NCBI GenBank assembly: GCA_002491905.1
Contig: DKWV01000011.1
Span: 132,049-192,849 of the forward strand
DNA: 60,801 nt
From: Lachnospiraceae bacterium UBA7143
GTDB taxonomy: Bacteria; Bacillota; Clostridia; Lachnospirales; Lachnospiraceae
Direction of reading: 5' to 3'
In this document: one piece after another, positions 1-8,820 of the stretch
Position numbering within the stretch: position 1 is the first letter of the stretch
How the letters are laid out: the number at the start of each line of letters is the position of its first letter
Made by a program: the position numbers and the translations under genes
The notes under the pieces: model-generated
What the model was told of the DNA's origin: nothing
What the model saw: the letters and a program-made list of their open reading frames with translations, nothing else
The model's database searches: none

Positions 1-93
1 AATACAAGATCCGGCATTTTGGGGCTAATACAAAAGATGGAAAAGCAGTCGTCTTGTACGGCTGCTTTTGCAGATATGGAGGGAATGAAGAAA

Positions 94-1080
94 ATGAGTA
101 TCAAAATTGGCATTTTAGGCTATGGAAATCTGGGGCGAGGCGTAGAGTGCGCCATAAAGCAGAATCCGGATATGGAGCTTGCAGCGGTATTTACCCGCAG
201 AAAGCCGCAGACGGTTTCGATTCTCACAAAGACGGCATCCGTCTGTCATGTGTCTGAGGCGGCGGCATGGAAAGATAAGATTGACGTATTGATTCTGTGC
301 GGCGGCAGCGCGACAGATCTGCCGGAGCAGACGCCGGCGTATGCGAAACTGTTCAATGTGGTGGACAGCTTTGACACCCACGCCAATATACCAAAGCACT
401 TTGAGAACGTGGATGCGGCAGCGAAAGAGGCGGGAAAAGTGGGAATCATTTCCGTGGGCTGGGATCCGGGGATGTTTTCCTTAAACAGGATGTATGCCTC
501 CGCGATCCTGCCAAACGGAAAGGATTATACGTTCTGGGGGAAGGGCGTCAGCCAGGGACACAGCGATGCGATCCGCCGGATTGAGGGCGTGAAGAATGCC
601 AAACAGTATACCATCCCGGTGGAGGCTGCTCTTGAGGCGGTGAGAGAGGGGAAAAATCCCGAGTTGTCCACGAGGGAAAAACATACCAGAGAGTGCTTTG
701 TAGTGCTCGAGGAGGGGGCGGACGCCGCGAAAGTGGAGCAGGAGATCAAAACCATGCCGAATTACTTTGCGGACTACGATACCACCGTACATTTTATCAG
801 TGAGGAGGAACTGCTCAGGGATCACAGCGGCATTCCGCACGGCGGTTTTGTGCTCCGCAGCGGAAAGACGGGCTGGGAGGAGGAGAACAGCCACTTAATT
901 GAGTATCGTCTGAAGCTGGATTCCAACCCGGAGTTTACCTCCAGCGTGATCATTGCTTTTGCGCGGGCTGCCTATCGCCTTTATAAAGAGGGGCAGACGG
1001 GTGCAAAGACCGTGTTTGATATTCCGCCCGCTTATCTGAGTGCGAAGAGCGGGGAAGAGCTGCGGGCACAGATGCTGTAA
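94..1080 (+). CDS. ddh: meso-diaminopimelate dehydrogenase
   Basis: NADPH-dependent enzyme that makes meso-2,6-diaminopimelate directly from tetrahydrodipicolinate, supplying lysine and peptidoglycan synthesis in the cytoplasm. The 328-residue protein starts MSIKIGILGYGNLGRG, a Rossmann dinucleotide-binding loop (GYGNLG, residues 9-14). The segments SVGWDPGMFSLNR and GKGVSQGHSDAIRRI match what I know of the Ddh family, and the length is typical. I chose the ATG at 94 because GGAGGG (78-83) lies ten bases upstream; the in-frame ATG at 85 is too close to that site and earlier starts have no ribosome site. It converges on the histidine kinase gene only 17 bases after its stop. The family call is from motif recognition. 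Confidence 0.93.
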   Translation: MSIKIGILGYGNLGRGVECAIKQNPDMELAAVFTRRKPQTVSILTKTASVCHVSEAAAWKDKIDVLILCGGSATDLPEQTPAYAKLFNVVDSFDTHANIPKHFENVDAAAKEAGKVGIISVGWDPGMFSLNRMYASAILPNGKDYTFWGKGVSQGHSDAIRRIEGVKNAKQYTIPVEAALEAVREGKNPELSTREKHTRECFVVLEEGADAAKVEQEIKTMPNYFADYDTTVHFISEEELLRDHSGIPHGGFVLRSGKTGWEEENSHLIEYRLKLDSNPEFTSSVIIAFARAAYRLYKEGQTGAKTVFDIPPAYLSAKSGEELRAQML

Positions 1081-1097
1081 AGCGTGTGGGGAGAATT

Positions 1098-3005
1098 TTA
1101 ATTCACCGCCAACGTCACATCCAGCACAAAATATCCGCCCAGGACATGGCATTCCATATGTCCGACTCTGCGTTCGGCCGCCTGTCTGATATTGGAAAGA
1201 CCGTAACCGTGTCCTTTTTCCTCCTTCGTTGAAACAGGCAGTCCGTCCGCCATTGTCAGGTGTCCGTCAAAGCGGTTGCTTACACGGAGCAAAAACTGGT
1301 TCTGGCGGACAGCCGCCTGCACCTTGATGATCCTCTCTCCTTCGGGTATCATCAGGGAACCTTCCATCGCATTTTCCAGCGCATTATTTAAGATCAGGCA
1401 CAGCTCCGTGGCGGGCAGTTCCTCATCCCCGACTCCGATGTGACAAGTTAATTCTATATGCTGCTTCCTGCATTTTGCCGCATAATTTTGCAGTACCGCG
1501 TTCATATACGGGTTTTTGCAAAAGATTTCAGCGGCTTGTTCCTTATGGTATTCCGCAAGACCGTCCAGATACTTTTTTGCCTCCTCCGTTTTATTATCCC
1601 CAAGCAATATGGCTAACGTGTTCAGGTGTCCTGCCATGTCATGGCGCAGGGAACGGAGCGCATCTTCATGGGCAAGTCTCGCCTCATAAAAATCCTTCTG
1701 TGCTGACAGGTGGCTGTCAAGCTGCCTTGTGTGTTCCGTCTGCAAAGCCAGATCCGTGCGCATCTGCGCGACACGCTGTATGATCTGGTACAGGGCTAAG
1801 GCTGCCGAGAATGCAAACAGTATCATGGCACACCAGTAGAAAAAGGAAGTTGTGACAGGACTCCCGATATCCCTGATAACATTTGCAATCTGATTTGCAT
1901 AAAACCCCTTCCTTAACAGGGAAGCGAAATACAGGATGGCAATCAGACAGACACTCATACAAAGTTCGTATGACAGCAGGATAAAAATGCGGTTTTTTTC
2001 GCGGATTATTTCCCGAATGGCAAGAATAAGCAGTGCGGCAAGAGGACAATATAAAATCCTGTTGCTGTCAAGAAAGGGGCTGTAAAAGGGCAGACCGCCC
2101 AAAAGTCCGCCGATGGGGGAAACCATCGAAACAGCCGTCGAAACTGCGAGAATACCGCCGAATAGTTGGCGGTTTTTATGGTCTTTCATCTGTAAAAGCA
2201 GCCATATCAGAGGAAGCAGAACCTCGATTATAGGAATAAATACCGCAAGAGGACTGTCCAAAGGATAGGAGGAGGGCGTGGCAAACGTAAACTGCCGCAG
2301 ATGGGAAAGCATCTGTATCAGGGCGGCAAGAATCAGCAGCAGGGAGGGATAATCGCGGATTCCCTGAAAAATGGCAAAGAGCCAGATACCCGAAAGAAGC
2401 AGTGCTACGACAGCAAATCCCGCTGCGGGCATTAATTCACTGCTTATTTTCGTAATCTGCTGCTCGGATTCCGCCCTGTATGAGGATAACATGATGCCGG
2501 GCATGGAAGAATCTTGCATTGTGGTGGCAATGGTAAGCCTTCTGCCGGCAAAATACGCAGGCAGGGTACACCGCACCCATTCTCCTGCAGCGGGCGGCGT
2601 GGGCGAATAATCCTGCGGTAAAGACAACGCATCCATCTGCATATCGCTTTGGGGGCAGTTAGTATAGAACAGCTCCCCGTCCAGAAATACGGCGCAGGGC
2701 CGATAGAAGTCTAACAAAAGGAAGGTATAACCTTCTGTTTCCTGCTCTTTTGTCAGAATACGGGAAAGATAAAATACACTGCCTGTATCTGCCTCCAGAA
2801 GTTCTTCTGTAGAAAGTTCCCTGCGGCTGCCGTTTTCCACAGTATAAATATTCCACCCGTTGGCATCGTTGAGCAGCGGCGTAAGGAAAAGTTCCTCCGT
2901 CTGCACCCGGGTAATGTCGGAAAGCAGCCAGCAAACCCAGACGGCGAGCAGGATAAATAAAAGGATGGCTGTAGCTTGCTTTTTTTGAATCAAAGTTTTT
3001 TTCAT
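1098..3005 (-). CDS. GHKL sensor histidine kinase with 7TM-type sensor region
   Basis: Membrane sensor kinase of 635 residues. There is an N-terminal membrane segment (about residues 13-30), an extracytoplasmic region of about 150 residues, then a run of hydrophobic helices (about 190-400) like 7TM sensor proteins. A short coiled region leads to the kinase core: SLRHDMAGHLN carries the likely phosphorylated histidine, LNNALENAME is the N-box, and GHGYGLSNIRQ the G-box. This is the GHKL/AgrC-LytS style rather than HisKA. It lies 29 bases downstream of the LytTR response regulator on the same strand, so the two should form one operon and a cognate pair. The ligand is unknown. The kinase core resembles that of the orphan kinase at 10506-11843, including an NPY-NAV segment and an EELP-ELC segment. 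Confidence 0.88.
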   Translation of the reverse strand: MKKTLIQKKQATAILLFILLAVWVCWLLSDITRVQTEELFLTPLLNDANGWNIYTVENGSRRELSTEELLEADTGSVFYLSRILTKEQETEGYTFLLLDFYRPCAVFLDGELFYTNCPQSDMQMDALSLPQDYSPTPPAAGEWVRCTLPAYFAGRRLTIATTMQDSSMPGIMLSSYRAESEQQITKISSELMPAAGFAVVALLLSGIWLFAIFQGIRDYPSLLLILAALIQMLSHLRQFTFATPSSYPLDSPLAVFIPIIEVLLPLIWLLLQMKDHKNRQLFGGILAVSTAVSMVSPIGGLLGGLPFYSPFLDSNRILYCPLAALLILAIREIIREKNRIFILLSYELCMSVCLIAILYFASLLRKGFYANQIANVIRDIGSPVTTSFFYWCAMILFAFSAALALYQIIQRVAQMRTDLALQTEHTRQLDSHLSAQKDFYEARLAHEDALRSLRHDMAGHLNTLAILLGDNKTEEAKKYLDGLAEYHKEQAAEIFCKNPYMNAVLQNYAAKCRKQHIELTCHIGVGDEELPATELCLILNNALENAMEGSLMIPEGERIIKVQAAVRQNQFLLRVSNRFDGHLTMADGLPVSTKEEKGHGYGLSNIRQAAERRVGHMECHVLGGYFVLDVTLAVN

Positions 3006-3034
3006 ATGGGAATCCTCTATTTTCTGTATTGCAT

Positions 3035-3748
3035 CTAATGTTCCTGGAAAATTCCAAACAGACGTTTATGATAGCTCTCCTTTGCGCCCGCCGCATAAGT
3101 ACGTGAGACAGGGATCAGGGTATCGCCGATATGGAAACCTTCCCGCGTCAGCCTTTCCACATGAACCAAATTGATGATAAAGCTCTTGTGACAGCGCACG
3201 AACAGCTCGGAGGCAAGCCTTGTCTGGATCTCGTCAAGTCTGCCGTAGGCGGTATATTCCTGTCCGCTTCGCATATGAAAGCAGAGGGCATGGTTGGAGC
3301 TGTCTATATAGACGATATCCGCGTGGCGGAGTATGATATTCTGTCCGCGGGACATGATATGCAGCGTATCCTCCGGGGCGGAAATACGGTCTGCCGCCTT
3401 TGTCAGAACTTCCGTCAGATCGGCAAGGCATACAGGCTTGATCAGGTAATGAAACGCATAGAGGTCAAATGCCTCCCTGTAAAAATCTTCACTGACTGTC
3501 AGGAAGATCAAAACCGCTTCTTCGTCCAGGCTGTGGATGCGGCGGGCAGTCTCCACGCCGTTCTGGCCGGGCAGAAAGATATCTAACAGGAACAGGTCAA
3601 AGTGTTTTTGTCCGTTTTCCATGTCGAGCAGCAGCGGTTCAGCGCTGGTGTATTCCGTAAAATCGCAGAGAATCTTTGTCTGGCACAGCAGGCTTCGCAG
3701 ATGCGCCAGATCTGCGGCATTGTCCTCACAGATAGCAATATGAATCAT
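3035..3748 (-). CDS. LytTR-family response regulator
   Basis: DNA-binding regulator of 237 residues. An N-terminal receiver domain (acidic pair E8-D9, phosphoacceptor D56 in DLFLLD, conserved K in HYLIKP) is followed by a LytTR DNA-binding domain (IVYIDSSNHA, FVRCHKSFIINL, IPVSRTYA). I chose the ATG at 3748 because AAAGGA lies about eight bases upstream; the ATG seven codons earlier lacks a ribosome site. It is first in an operon with the kinase at 1098-3005. It faces the transporter gene at 4027 across a shared divergent region, so that transporter is a reasonable but unproven target. Confidence 0.92.
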   Translation of the reverse strand: MIHIAICEDNAADLAHLRSLLCQTKILCDFTEYTSAEPLLLDMENGQKHFDLFLLDIFLPGQNGVETARRIHSLDEEAVLIFLTVSEDFYREAFDLYAFHYLIKPVCLADLTEVLTKAADRISAPEDTLHIMSRGQNIILRHADIVYIDSSNHALCFHMRSGQEYTAYGRLDEIQTRLASELFVRCHKSFIINLVHVERLTREGFHIGDTLIPVSRTYAAGAKESYHKRLFGIFQEH

Positions 3749-4026
3749 AAAATCGTTCCTTTCACACATAACGGACGGTAAGCAGTCGTTTTGCTGTCAT
3801 GTAATTTGGTACTATACAACACCATTATATAGTATATCAAAAAAGTGGGACTGTCAGGTGTCAATTTAGCTTTGAGGTACGTTATTTTCGTCGAAAAGTG
3901 TGTCGTTCAGGTAAAGTTCGGTTTTTGGCGGTGATTTTGTGATATAAAAATTTTACGGAAAGCGCCATTCAGAGCAGGGATATCCTGACTGTAAAATAGA
4001 ACATGATAAAAGGAATACGAACGTAA
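3749..4026. other. Divergent intergenic region, regulator / ABC transporter
   Basis: About 280 bases separate the minus-strand regulator operon from the plus-strand fused transporter. It is clearly AT-richer than its flanks and contains AT runs near 3820-3840 and 3945-3955 that could hold promoters. No -35/-10 pair with good spacing could be assigned with confidence on either strand. A seven-codon ATG...TAA frame at 4003-4026 directly abuts the transporter start but has no ribosome site. No convincing LytTR direct repeat was found. Confidence 0.4.
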
Positions 4027-6534
4027 ATGGGGAGAAAAAGAGTCGCATTTTTCTGGTTGACTATATTGACTGTACTGTTGGGCTGTACAGGCTGCGGCAG
4101 CAGGGATTCCGGCAAAACCGGCTATCATACGCCTGCGGAGCCCCTTGATCTGAACCGGGAAACGGTCACCATCGCCATAGAGACGGGAACCACCACGGAG
4201 GCGGCGGCGAGGGCGGCTTACCCGCAGGCGAAGTTTATTATTGTGGACGATGCCATAGACGGCTTTTTGACGGTGACAAGCCGGAAGGCGGACGCCTTTG
4301 CCGCGGATAGGACGGCTTTGGAAAGCTTCCTTGCCAGTGGGAATAAGGGGCTTCGCATTTATGGGGATACAACCGTGGGAGAGCCGGGCAATGTGGCGGC
4401 AGCCATCAGTCCGGTGACCGGGATATCGGACGCGGAGGGGAAGATCAACGACTTCTTACAGGAGATGTCGGAGAACGGGACGCTTGATGACATGCGCAGG
4501 CGCTGGCTGGTAGAGCATGATTATGCCATGCCGGAGATCGGGGAGGCGACGCAGCCTGCTTATACCGTTACCATAGGGACGACGGGTCTGGTGGAACCCT
4601 ATTCCTTTTATGAAGGAACGGAACTGACAGGCTATGATCTGGAGCTGATGAAGCGTTTCGCGCTCTGGTGCAATGCGGAGCTTGCAGTGGAGATCTATGA
4701 CTGGGACGGCATAATACCCGCCTGTGTGTCCGGCAGGGTGGACTATGTCATGTCCAGCCTGTTTGAGACGCCCGAAAGGCGGGATGTCATGCCTTTTTCC
4801 ATCCCCTATACTTACGTGGAGACTGTCATGGTCGTGGCGGACGACGGGAACGGCATAAAGGGAGAGGGGTTCTTTGCGTCGCTTGCGGAAAGCTTTGAGA
4901 AGACTTTTATCCGAGAGAGCCGTTGGCGGCTGATCCGAAATGGTCTGCTTGTGACGCTTGAGATCGCCGCTTTAGCGGGTATCATCGGCACCATATTGGG
5001 ATTTCTGCTCTGCCTGTGGCTCAGGTGCCGGAACAGGCCGCTTGCCCTGCTGGCAAAAGGCATCTGCCATCTGACGGAGGGGATTCCCAGCCTTGTAGTA
5101 CTGATGATCATCTATTTTGTGGTATTTGCTTCGGTGAAGATCGCGCCGGTGACGGTGGCAGTTATTTCCTTTTCCCTGATCTTTGCGGTGGCTGTGGCGG
5201 GTATTTTAAATACCGGGATCCAGACGATAGATAACGGGCAGTGGGAGGCGGCGTCTGCACTGGGCTTTGGCAGGGGCCAGACTTTTATACAGATCATCAT
5301 GCCGCAGGCGGTGCGTCAGGTGCTCCCCATTTACCGGGGAGAATTTGTCTCCATGCTGAAGCTGACGTCGATCGTGGGCTACATCTCCATTGAGGATCTG
5401 ACGAAGGCGGGAGATATCATCAGAAGCCGGACTTACGAAGCGTTTTTTCCACTGATCGCCACGGCGGCGATCTATTTTGCTATCTCGGCGGCAGCGGTTT
5501 TCCTGATTGGCAGAGTGGAAGGGAAACTGGATGCCAGGCGGGGTACGCGCAGCTATCCGAAGGGTGTGGATCCGTCGGCTTTTGTGGAAGAGGAGAGCAG
5601 GAGAACCGTAGACGGCGGGGCGGAGGAACTGATCCGCGTGGAACATTTGAAAAAGGATTACGGAGGCACAGCGCCTTTAAAAGATGTGAATACAGTCATC
5701 CGCCGGGGAGAAGTGATCACGGTGATCGGTCCCTCCGGGACAGGTAAATCGACGTTCCTGCGGTGTCTGAACCGTCTGGAAACGCCAACTGACGGCAGAG
5801 TTACTGTATTTGGTATGGATACGGGAGAAAAAAGTGCGGATCTGTGCGAACTGCGCAGGCAGATGGGCATGGTGTTCCAGAGCTTTAACCTGTTCCCGAA
5901 TCTGACGGTCATTGAAAATATCATGCTTGCACCGACTCTGGTGAAGAAAGAGACGAAACAGGATGCTTTTGCCTACGGGATGTATCTGCTTAAATCCGTT
6001 GGTATGGCGGAGCGGGCGCTGGCCTATCCGGATGAGCTTTCCGGCGGGCAGAAGCAGCGCGTGGCGATCGCCAGAACACTTGCCATGCGTCCGCAGATCG
6101 TGCTTTTTGATGAGCCGACCAGCGCCCTTGACCCGACGATGGTGGGCGAGGTACTGTCCGTCATCCGCCGTCTGGCAAAGGAAGGGCTGACTATGTTGAT
6201 CGTGACCCATGAGATGAAATTTGCCAGAGATGTGAGCACACGGGTCTTCTATATGGATCAGGGAGAGATCTATGAGGAGGGAACGCCGGAGGAGATATTT
6301 GACAACCCGAAGAGGGAGAGAACAAGAGTCTTTGTCAAGCGGCTAAAGAGATTGCGTTTCCGGATTACCTCGCCGGATTACGATTTTATTGCCATGAGTG
6401 AGTCCCTGCAGCGGTTTGGGGAAAAGAATTTTCTTTCGTCCAGGCAGACGGAAAACTTTCCATGCGGTTTGTGTGGGGCGGCAGGCGGTATCAGCCGTTG
6501 GAAGAAGGGGAGGAACTGTCTGTCCGGCTGGTGA
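4027..6534 (+). CDS. Fused polar amino acid ABC transporter (binding protein-permease-ATPase)
   Basis: Single polypeptide of 835 residues carrying a complete importer for polar amino acids. A lipoprotein signal (LLGC, C20) precedes two binding-protein segments. Residues about 46-165 look like lobe 2 plus the C-terminus of a type II binding protein (AIETGTTTEAAARAAYP, then NGTLDDMRRRW). Residues about 178-280 look like lobe 1 (GYDLELMKRF, DGIIPACVSGRVDYVM, TPERRDVMPFS). The lobe order is therefore reversed. The permease (about 300-505) has an EAA loop EAASALGFGRGQTF. The ATPase has Walker A GPSGTGKST (about 567), signature LSGGQKQR (about 670), Walker B VLFDEPTS (about 691) and H-loop VTHEM (about 725). 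The last 45 or so residues are odd; see the separate relic entry. AAAGGA lies 12 bases before the ATG. Confidence 0.88.
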   Translation: MGRKRVAFFWLTILTVLLGCTGCGSRDSGKTGYHTPAEPLDLNRETVTIAIETGTTTEAAARAAYPQAKFIIVDDAIDGFLTVTSRKADAFAADRTALESFLASGNKGLRIYGDTTVGEPGNVAAAISPVTGISDAEGKINDFLQEMSENGTLDDMRRRWLVEHDYAMPEIGEATQPAYTVTIGTTGLVEPYSFYEGTELTGYDLELMKRFALWCNAELAVEIYDWDGIIPACVSGRVDYVMSSLFETPERRDVMPFSIPYTYVETVMVVADDGNGIKGEGFFASLAESFEKTFIRESRWRLIRNGLLVTLEIAALAGIIGTILGFLLCLWLRCRNRPLALLAKGICHLTEGIPSLVVLMIIYFVVFASVKIAPVTVAVISFSLIFAVAVAGILNTGIQTIDNGQWEAASALGFGRGQTFIQIIMPQAVRQVLPIYRGEFVSMLKLTSIVGYISIEDLTKAGDIIRSRTYEAFFPLIATAAIYFAISAAAVFLIGRVEGKLDARRGTRSYPKGVDPSAFVEEESRRTVDGGAEELIRVEHLKKDYGGTAPLKDVNTVIRRGEVITVIGPSGTGKSTFLRCLNRLETPTDGRVTVFGMDTGEKSADLCELRRQMGMVFQSFNLFPNLTVIENIMLAPTLVKKETKQDAFAYGMYLLKSVGMAERALAYPDELSGGQKQRVAIARTLAMRPQIVLFDEPTSALDPTMVGEVLSVIRRLAKEGLTMLIVTHEMKFARDVSTRVFYMDQGEIYEEGTPEEIFDNPKRERTRVFVKRLKRLRFRITSPDYDFIAMSESLQRFGEKNFLSSRQTENFPCGLCGAAGGISRWKKGRNCLSGW

Positions 6535-6602
6535 AGTCTGTCCTTACGGACAGTGCGTATGTTTATGAGGACGGGAAGAACCGGTTGGTTGTCTGGCTGT
6601 AA
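6462..6602 (+). pseudogene. Out-of-frame remnant of the transporter's C-terminal domain
   Basis: A 46-codon reading overlaps the 3' end of the fused transporter gene in another frame and runs past its stop. It reads MRFVWGGRRYQPLEEGEE... and ends ...NRLVVWL. The pattern of a G-x-RY-PLE-GEELSVRLVKS segment, a Y-YEDG segment and a final beta strand resembles the end of the small histidine-kinase-like ATPase domain that I recall following the ABC ATPase in related clostridial fusions. The in-frame residues just upstream (TSPDYDFIAMSESLQRFGEKNFLSS) look like the start of the same domain. The simplest reading is that a deletion plus frameshift fused its beginning to its end in the wrong frame. No ribosome site marks it as an independent gene. 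The domain identity is from memory. Confidence 0.45.
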
Positions 6603-6703
6603 GAAAGAACAGTGCTGGTCAGAAATGGGCCTGGGGCCAGGAGTGCAGATTCGGTTGTTTTGCATAACAATGAAGAGCGGAAAAAGAGAGAGGAGGAAGA
6701 TAT

Positions 6704-8086
6704 ATGTTACAGATTGTAGAGGCAGACAGGAATGAAAACTGCAGGACATTGCGGCACGGTCCGCAGGTATTCCACCATGCGCTCCGGGCAGTGTTAAAGG
6801 GGGAAAACCGGTTTCATGTAAGAAATGGCGTGGGAGAGGACTACGATTTGGTGTATTTTCAAAATAATGACGCCGCGCCCAATATGGCTGTGACAACAGG
6901 ACTGGTCATGCTGCCACCCTATTATCTGTATGACGAAACAGACAGGGACGCGTTATATCTGGATATTTTTCAGGATTATAACGGCGCCGTGTTTGAGGAG
7001 TTGAACGAATACAGCGTGGTTTTGACAAAGATTATTCTGGACTACACGGATAAAGAAGTGTGGATTCCGGATAAGAGGATTTACTGGTTTGTGGAGCCTC
7101 ATGAAAGGCTGCATGTGACGGATGAGCTTCCCGACAGGGAGAAGGATAATGTGCTCCGTAGCGGGCAGCGGTTTTCGTTGGGATTTAACAGTGGGGATTT
7201 CCGTTCCATCAGCCTGATTCCGCTGTTTAACAATGTGTTTATCTGGCAGTGGCTGACCGATATTCCGTTAGCTGATGTGAAATATGTGGAAGTGGGTCTT
7301 GGTATGGTGGCAGGCATCGGGGCGATTCTGGCGCATTATACGAGGATTAATAATGCTTTTAAAAATTTGGGATGGAAAACCGTGCTGAAGCGTGACAGCA
7401 CCCGGTATCAAGACGATATGCTGGAACAGTATTTTAATCTGGACGTGGCGTGCGATGAGTCCGACGAGACGAACACCATTTATGTGACGAACACGGTGCC
7501 GCTCGTGCCGACTCATTTTGTGGCAAGATGCAATGCGGATTTTGATGACAGTATCTTAAGCGATCATTTTATTCAGGAATTGAAGGAGTATGAGGAGGCA
7601 GTGATCGGCGACAGGCGGCTGCTGGGAATCCTCATGCGGGGCACGGACTATGTGGTCTCAAAGATGACGGGCGCACGCAAGATGGCGTCGGTGGACGAGA
7701 TGCTGCCGATGATCCATGAGTGGATGGATGAGGATCGGTATGATGCGATATTCCTGGCAACGGAAGATCAGGATATTCTGGACGTGATGCGAAAGGAGTT
7801 TCAAGGAAAGATCCGTGTCATTGCGCAGGAAAGACATCGGGTCAGCGACTTTAAGGATGTGGCGCTGATCAGTGAACTGGAGAAGCAGGAAAAGAGCGGA
7901 GAAGAATATGAGGCTGCGCTTGAGGACACTACCGTCAATTATTTCTACGCGCTTTACATGCTGTCCAGATGCGAGAGTTTTATGTGTTCCGGGCACTGCA
8001 ACGGCTGGGACGTAGTCAACGCATTTAACCATGACAAATTTAAGAAAAAGTATAAGTTTCAGGTAGGTGTGGAGGACAAGTCATGA
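6704..8086 (+). CDS. Putative fucosyltransferase-like (NodZ/O-fucosyltransferase-type) protein
   Basis: 460-residue protein with no signal peptide or membrane segment, so probably cytoplasmic. The C-terminal half has features in the order seen in NodZ/FUT8/O-fucosyltransferase folds: a strand ending in an arginine loop, LLGILMRGTDY (R312); then YDAIFLATEDQDILD (about 348-360); then a C-terminal segment YALYMLSRCESFMCSGHCNG followed by W-D-VNAFN. The N-terminal half (about 1-300) I do not recognise. The start is well supported by AGGAGGAAG seven bases before the ATG. Its stop overlaps the start of the next gene by four bases (ATGA), so the lipoprotein is translationally coupled to it. If the fold assignment is right, it would transfer a sugar from a nucleotide donor to a glycan or peptide. 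This is a weak family call. Confidence 0.42.
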   Translation: MLQIVEADRNENCRTLRHGPQVFHHALRAVLKGENRFHVRNGVGEDYDLVYFQNNDAAPNMAVTTGLVMLPPYYLYDETDRDALYLDIFQDYNGAVFEELNEYSVVLTKIILDYTDKEVWIPDKRIYWFVEPHERLHVTDELPDREKDNVLRSGQRFSLGFNSGDFRSISLIPLFNNVFIWQWLTDIPLADVKYVEVGLGMVAGIGAILAHYTRINNAFKNLGWKTVLKRDSTRYQDDMLEQYFNLDVACDESDETNTIYVTNTVPLVPTHFVARCNADFDDSILSDHFIQELKEYEEAVIGDRRLLGILMRGTDYVVSKMTGARKMASVDEMLPMIHEWMDEDRYDAIFLATEDQDILDVMRKEFQGKIRVIAQERHRVSDFKDVALISELEKQEKSGEEYEAALEDTTVNYFYALYMLSRCESFMCSGHCNGWDVVNAFNHDKFKKKYKFQVGVEDKS

Positions 8087-8772
8087 AAGATAAGAAACGG
8101 GAGAGAAAAGGATTTGTTATATTGCTGCTTTGTGCGGCGGTACTGCTTGGTGCGTGCGGTGCGGGACAGGGCAGTCAGGAAAAGAAAACAGAAGGCTGGT
8201 CGGAAAAACAGGGGATCGTTGTCACACCGCAGGGAGACTGTCAGGTGGAGATGGGCGGTTATGACACGGCGAGCGGCGAGATCACGGGTGATTTTATGGC
8301 GGATGTGCATGTGGCCGTATCGGAGACCACGGAAGGCGTGGCGGACGGATACAAGAAGGTCAGCGCGGTGTTTGCCATCGATGCGGGAAATTGCACAGGT
8401 GACGGGATCTTGTTCTGGTGCAGCGCCTTCGACAGATATACGGGGACGAGCTTTGAGTTTGACAGTGCGGTGAATGAACAGCTTGACGGGGAACACACGG
8501 CGCAGGACGGCTTTGTGACCATTCAGAACGGGGACGAATCTTATGATGTGTCGGTGGAATTTATGACGGAGGAAGAGGGAACACATATCATCAAAACGGT
8601 CGCTGTGACCTGTCCGGCGGACTATGAGGGTGCCATGTTCCAGATTGGAAAGGATTCTCTGGAACAGATGACGGCGAACAGTGAGATAGATTATGCGGCG
8701 AGGTTGTATACCATCGACGAACTTCCCTATTACGGGGACGGATATTTGTATTTTACGGTATCGGACGACTGA
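8083..8772 (+). CDS. Lipoprotein of unknown function
   Basis: 229 residues with a clear lipoprotein signal: basic start MKDKKRERK, hydrophobic stretch, and lipobox LLGAC followed by Gly-Ala-Gly. The mature part is acidic and looks like a beta-rich domain, with many short alternating hydrophobic segments (GILFWCSAFDRYTGTSFEF, VSVEFMTEEEGTHIIKTVAV). It has no motif I can name. GGAGG lies seven bases upstream of the ATG, which overlaps the stop of the preceding gene. It should be exported and anchored on the outer face of the membrane, next to the 5'-nucleotidase lipoprotein encoded just downstream. Confidence 0.75.
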   Translation: MKDKKRERKGFVILLLCAAVLLGACGAGQGSQEKKTEGWSEKQGIVVTPQGDCQVEMGGYDTASGEITGDFMADVHVAVSETTEGVADGYKKVSAVFAIDAGNCTGDGILFWCSAFDRYTGTSFEFDSAVNEQLDGEHTAQDGFVTIQNGDESYDVSVEFMTEEEGTHIIKTVAVTCPADYEGAMFQIGKDSLEQMTANSEIDYAARLYTIDELPYYGDGYLYFTVSDD

Positions 8773-8820
8773 AAAGCGCGTGGGACAGCGTACCATTAGA
8801 AACAGAAGAGGATTATGACA

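Noticed and set aside
3780..4020. Possible LytTR/AgrA-type direct repeats in the divergent region
   Set aside because: Candidate TACGTTATT and GTCGTTCAG blocks have mismatches to the consensus I recall and the wrong spacing (24 bases), so not annotated.
4003..4026. Seven-codon ORF directly before the fused transporter gene
   Set aside because: No ribosome site and very short; probably chance in AT-rich DNA.
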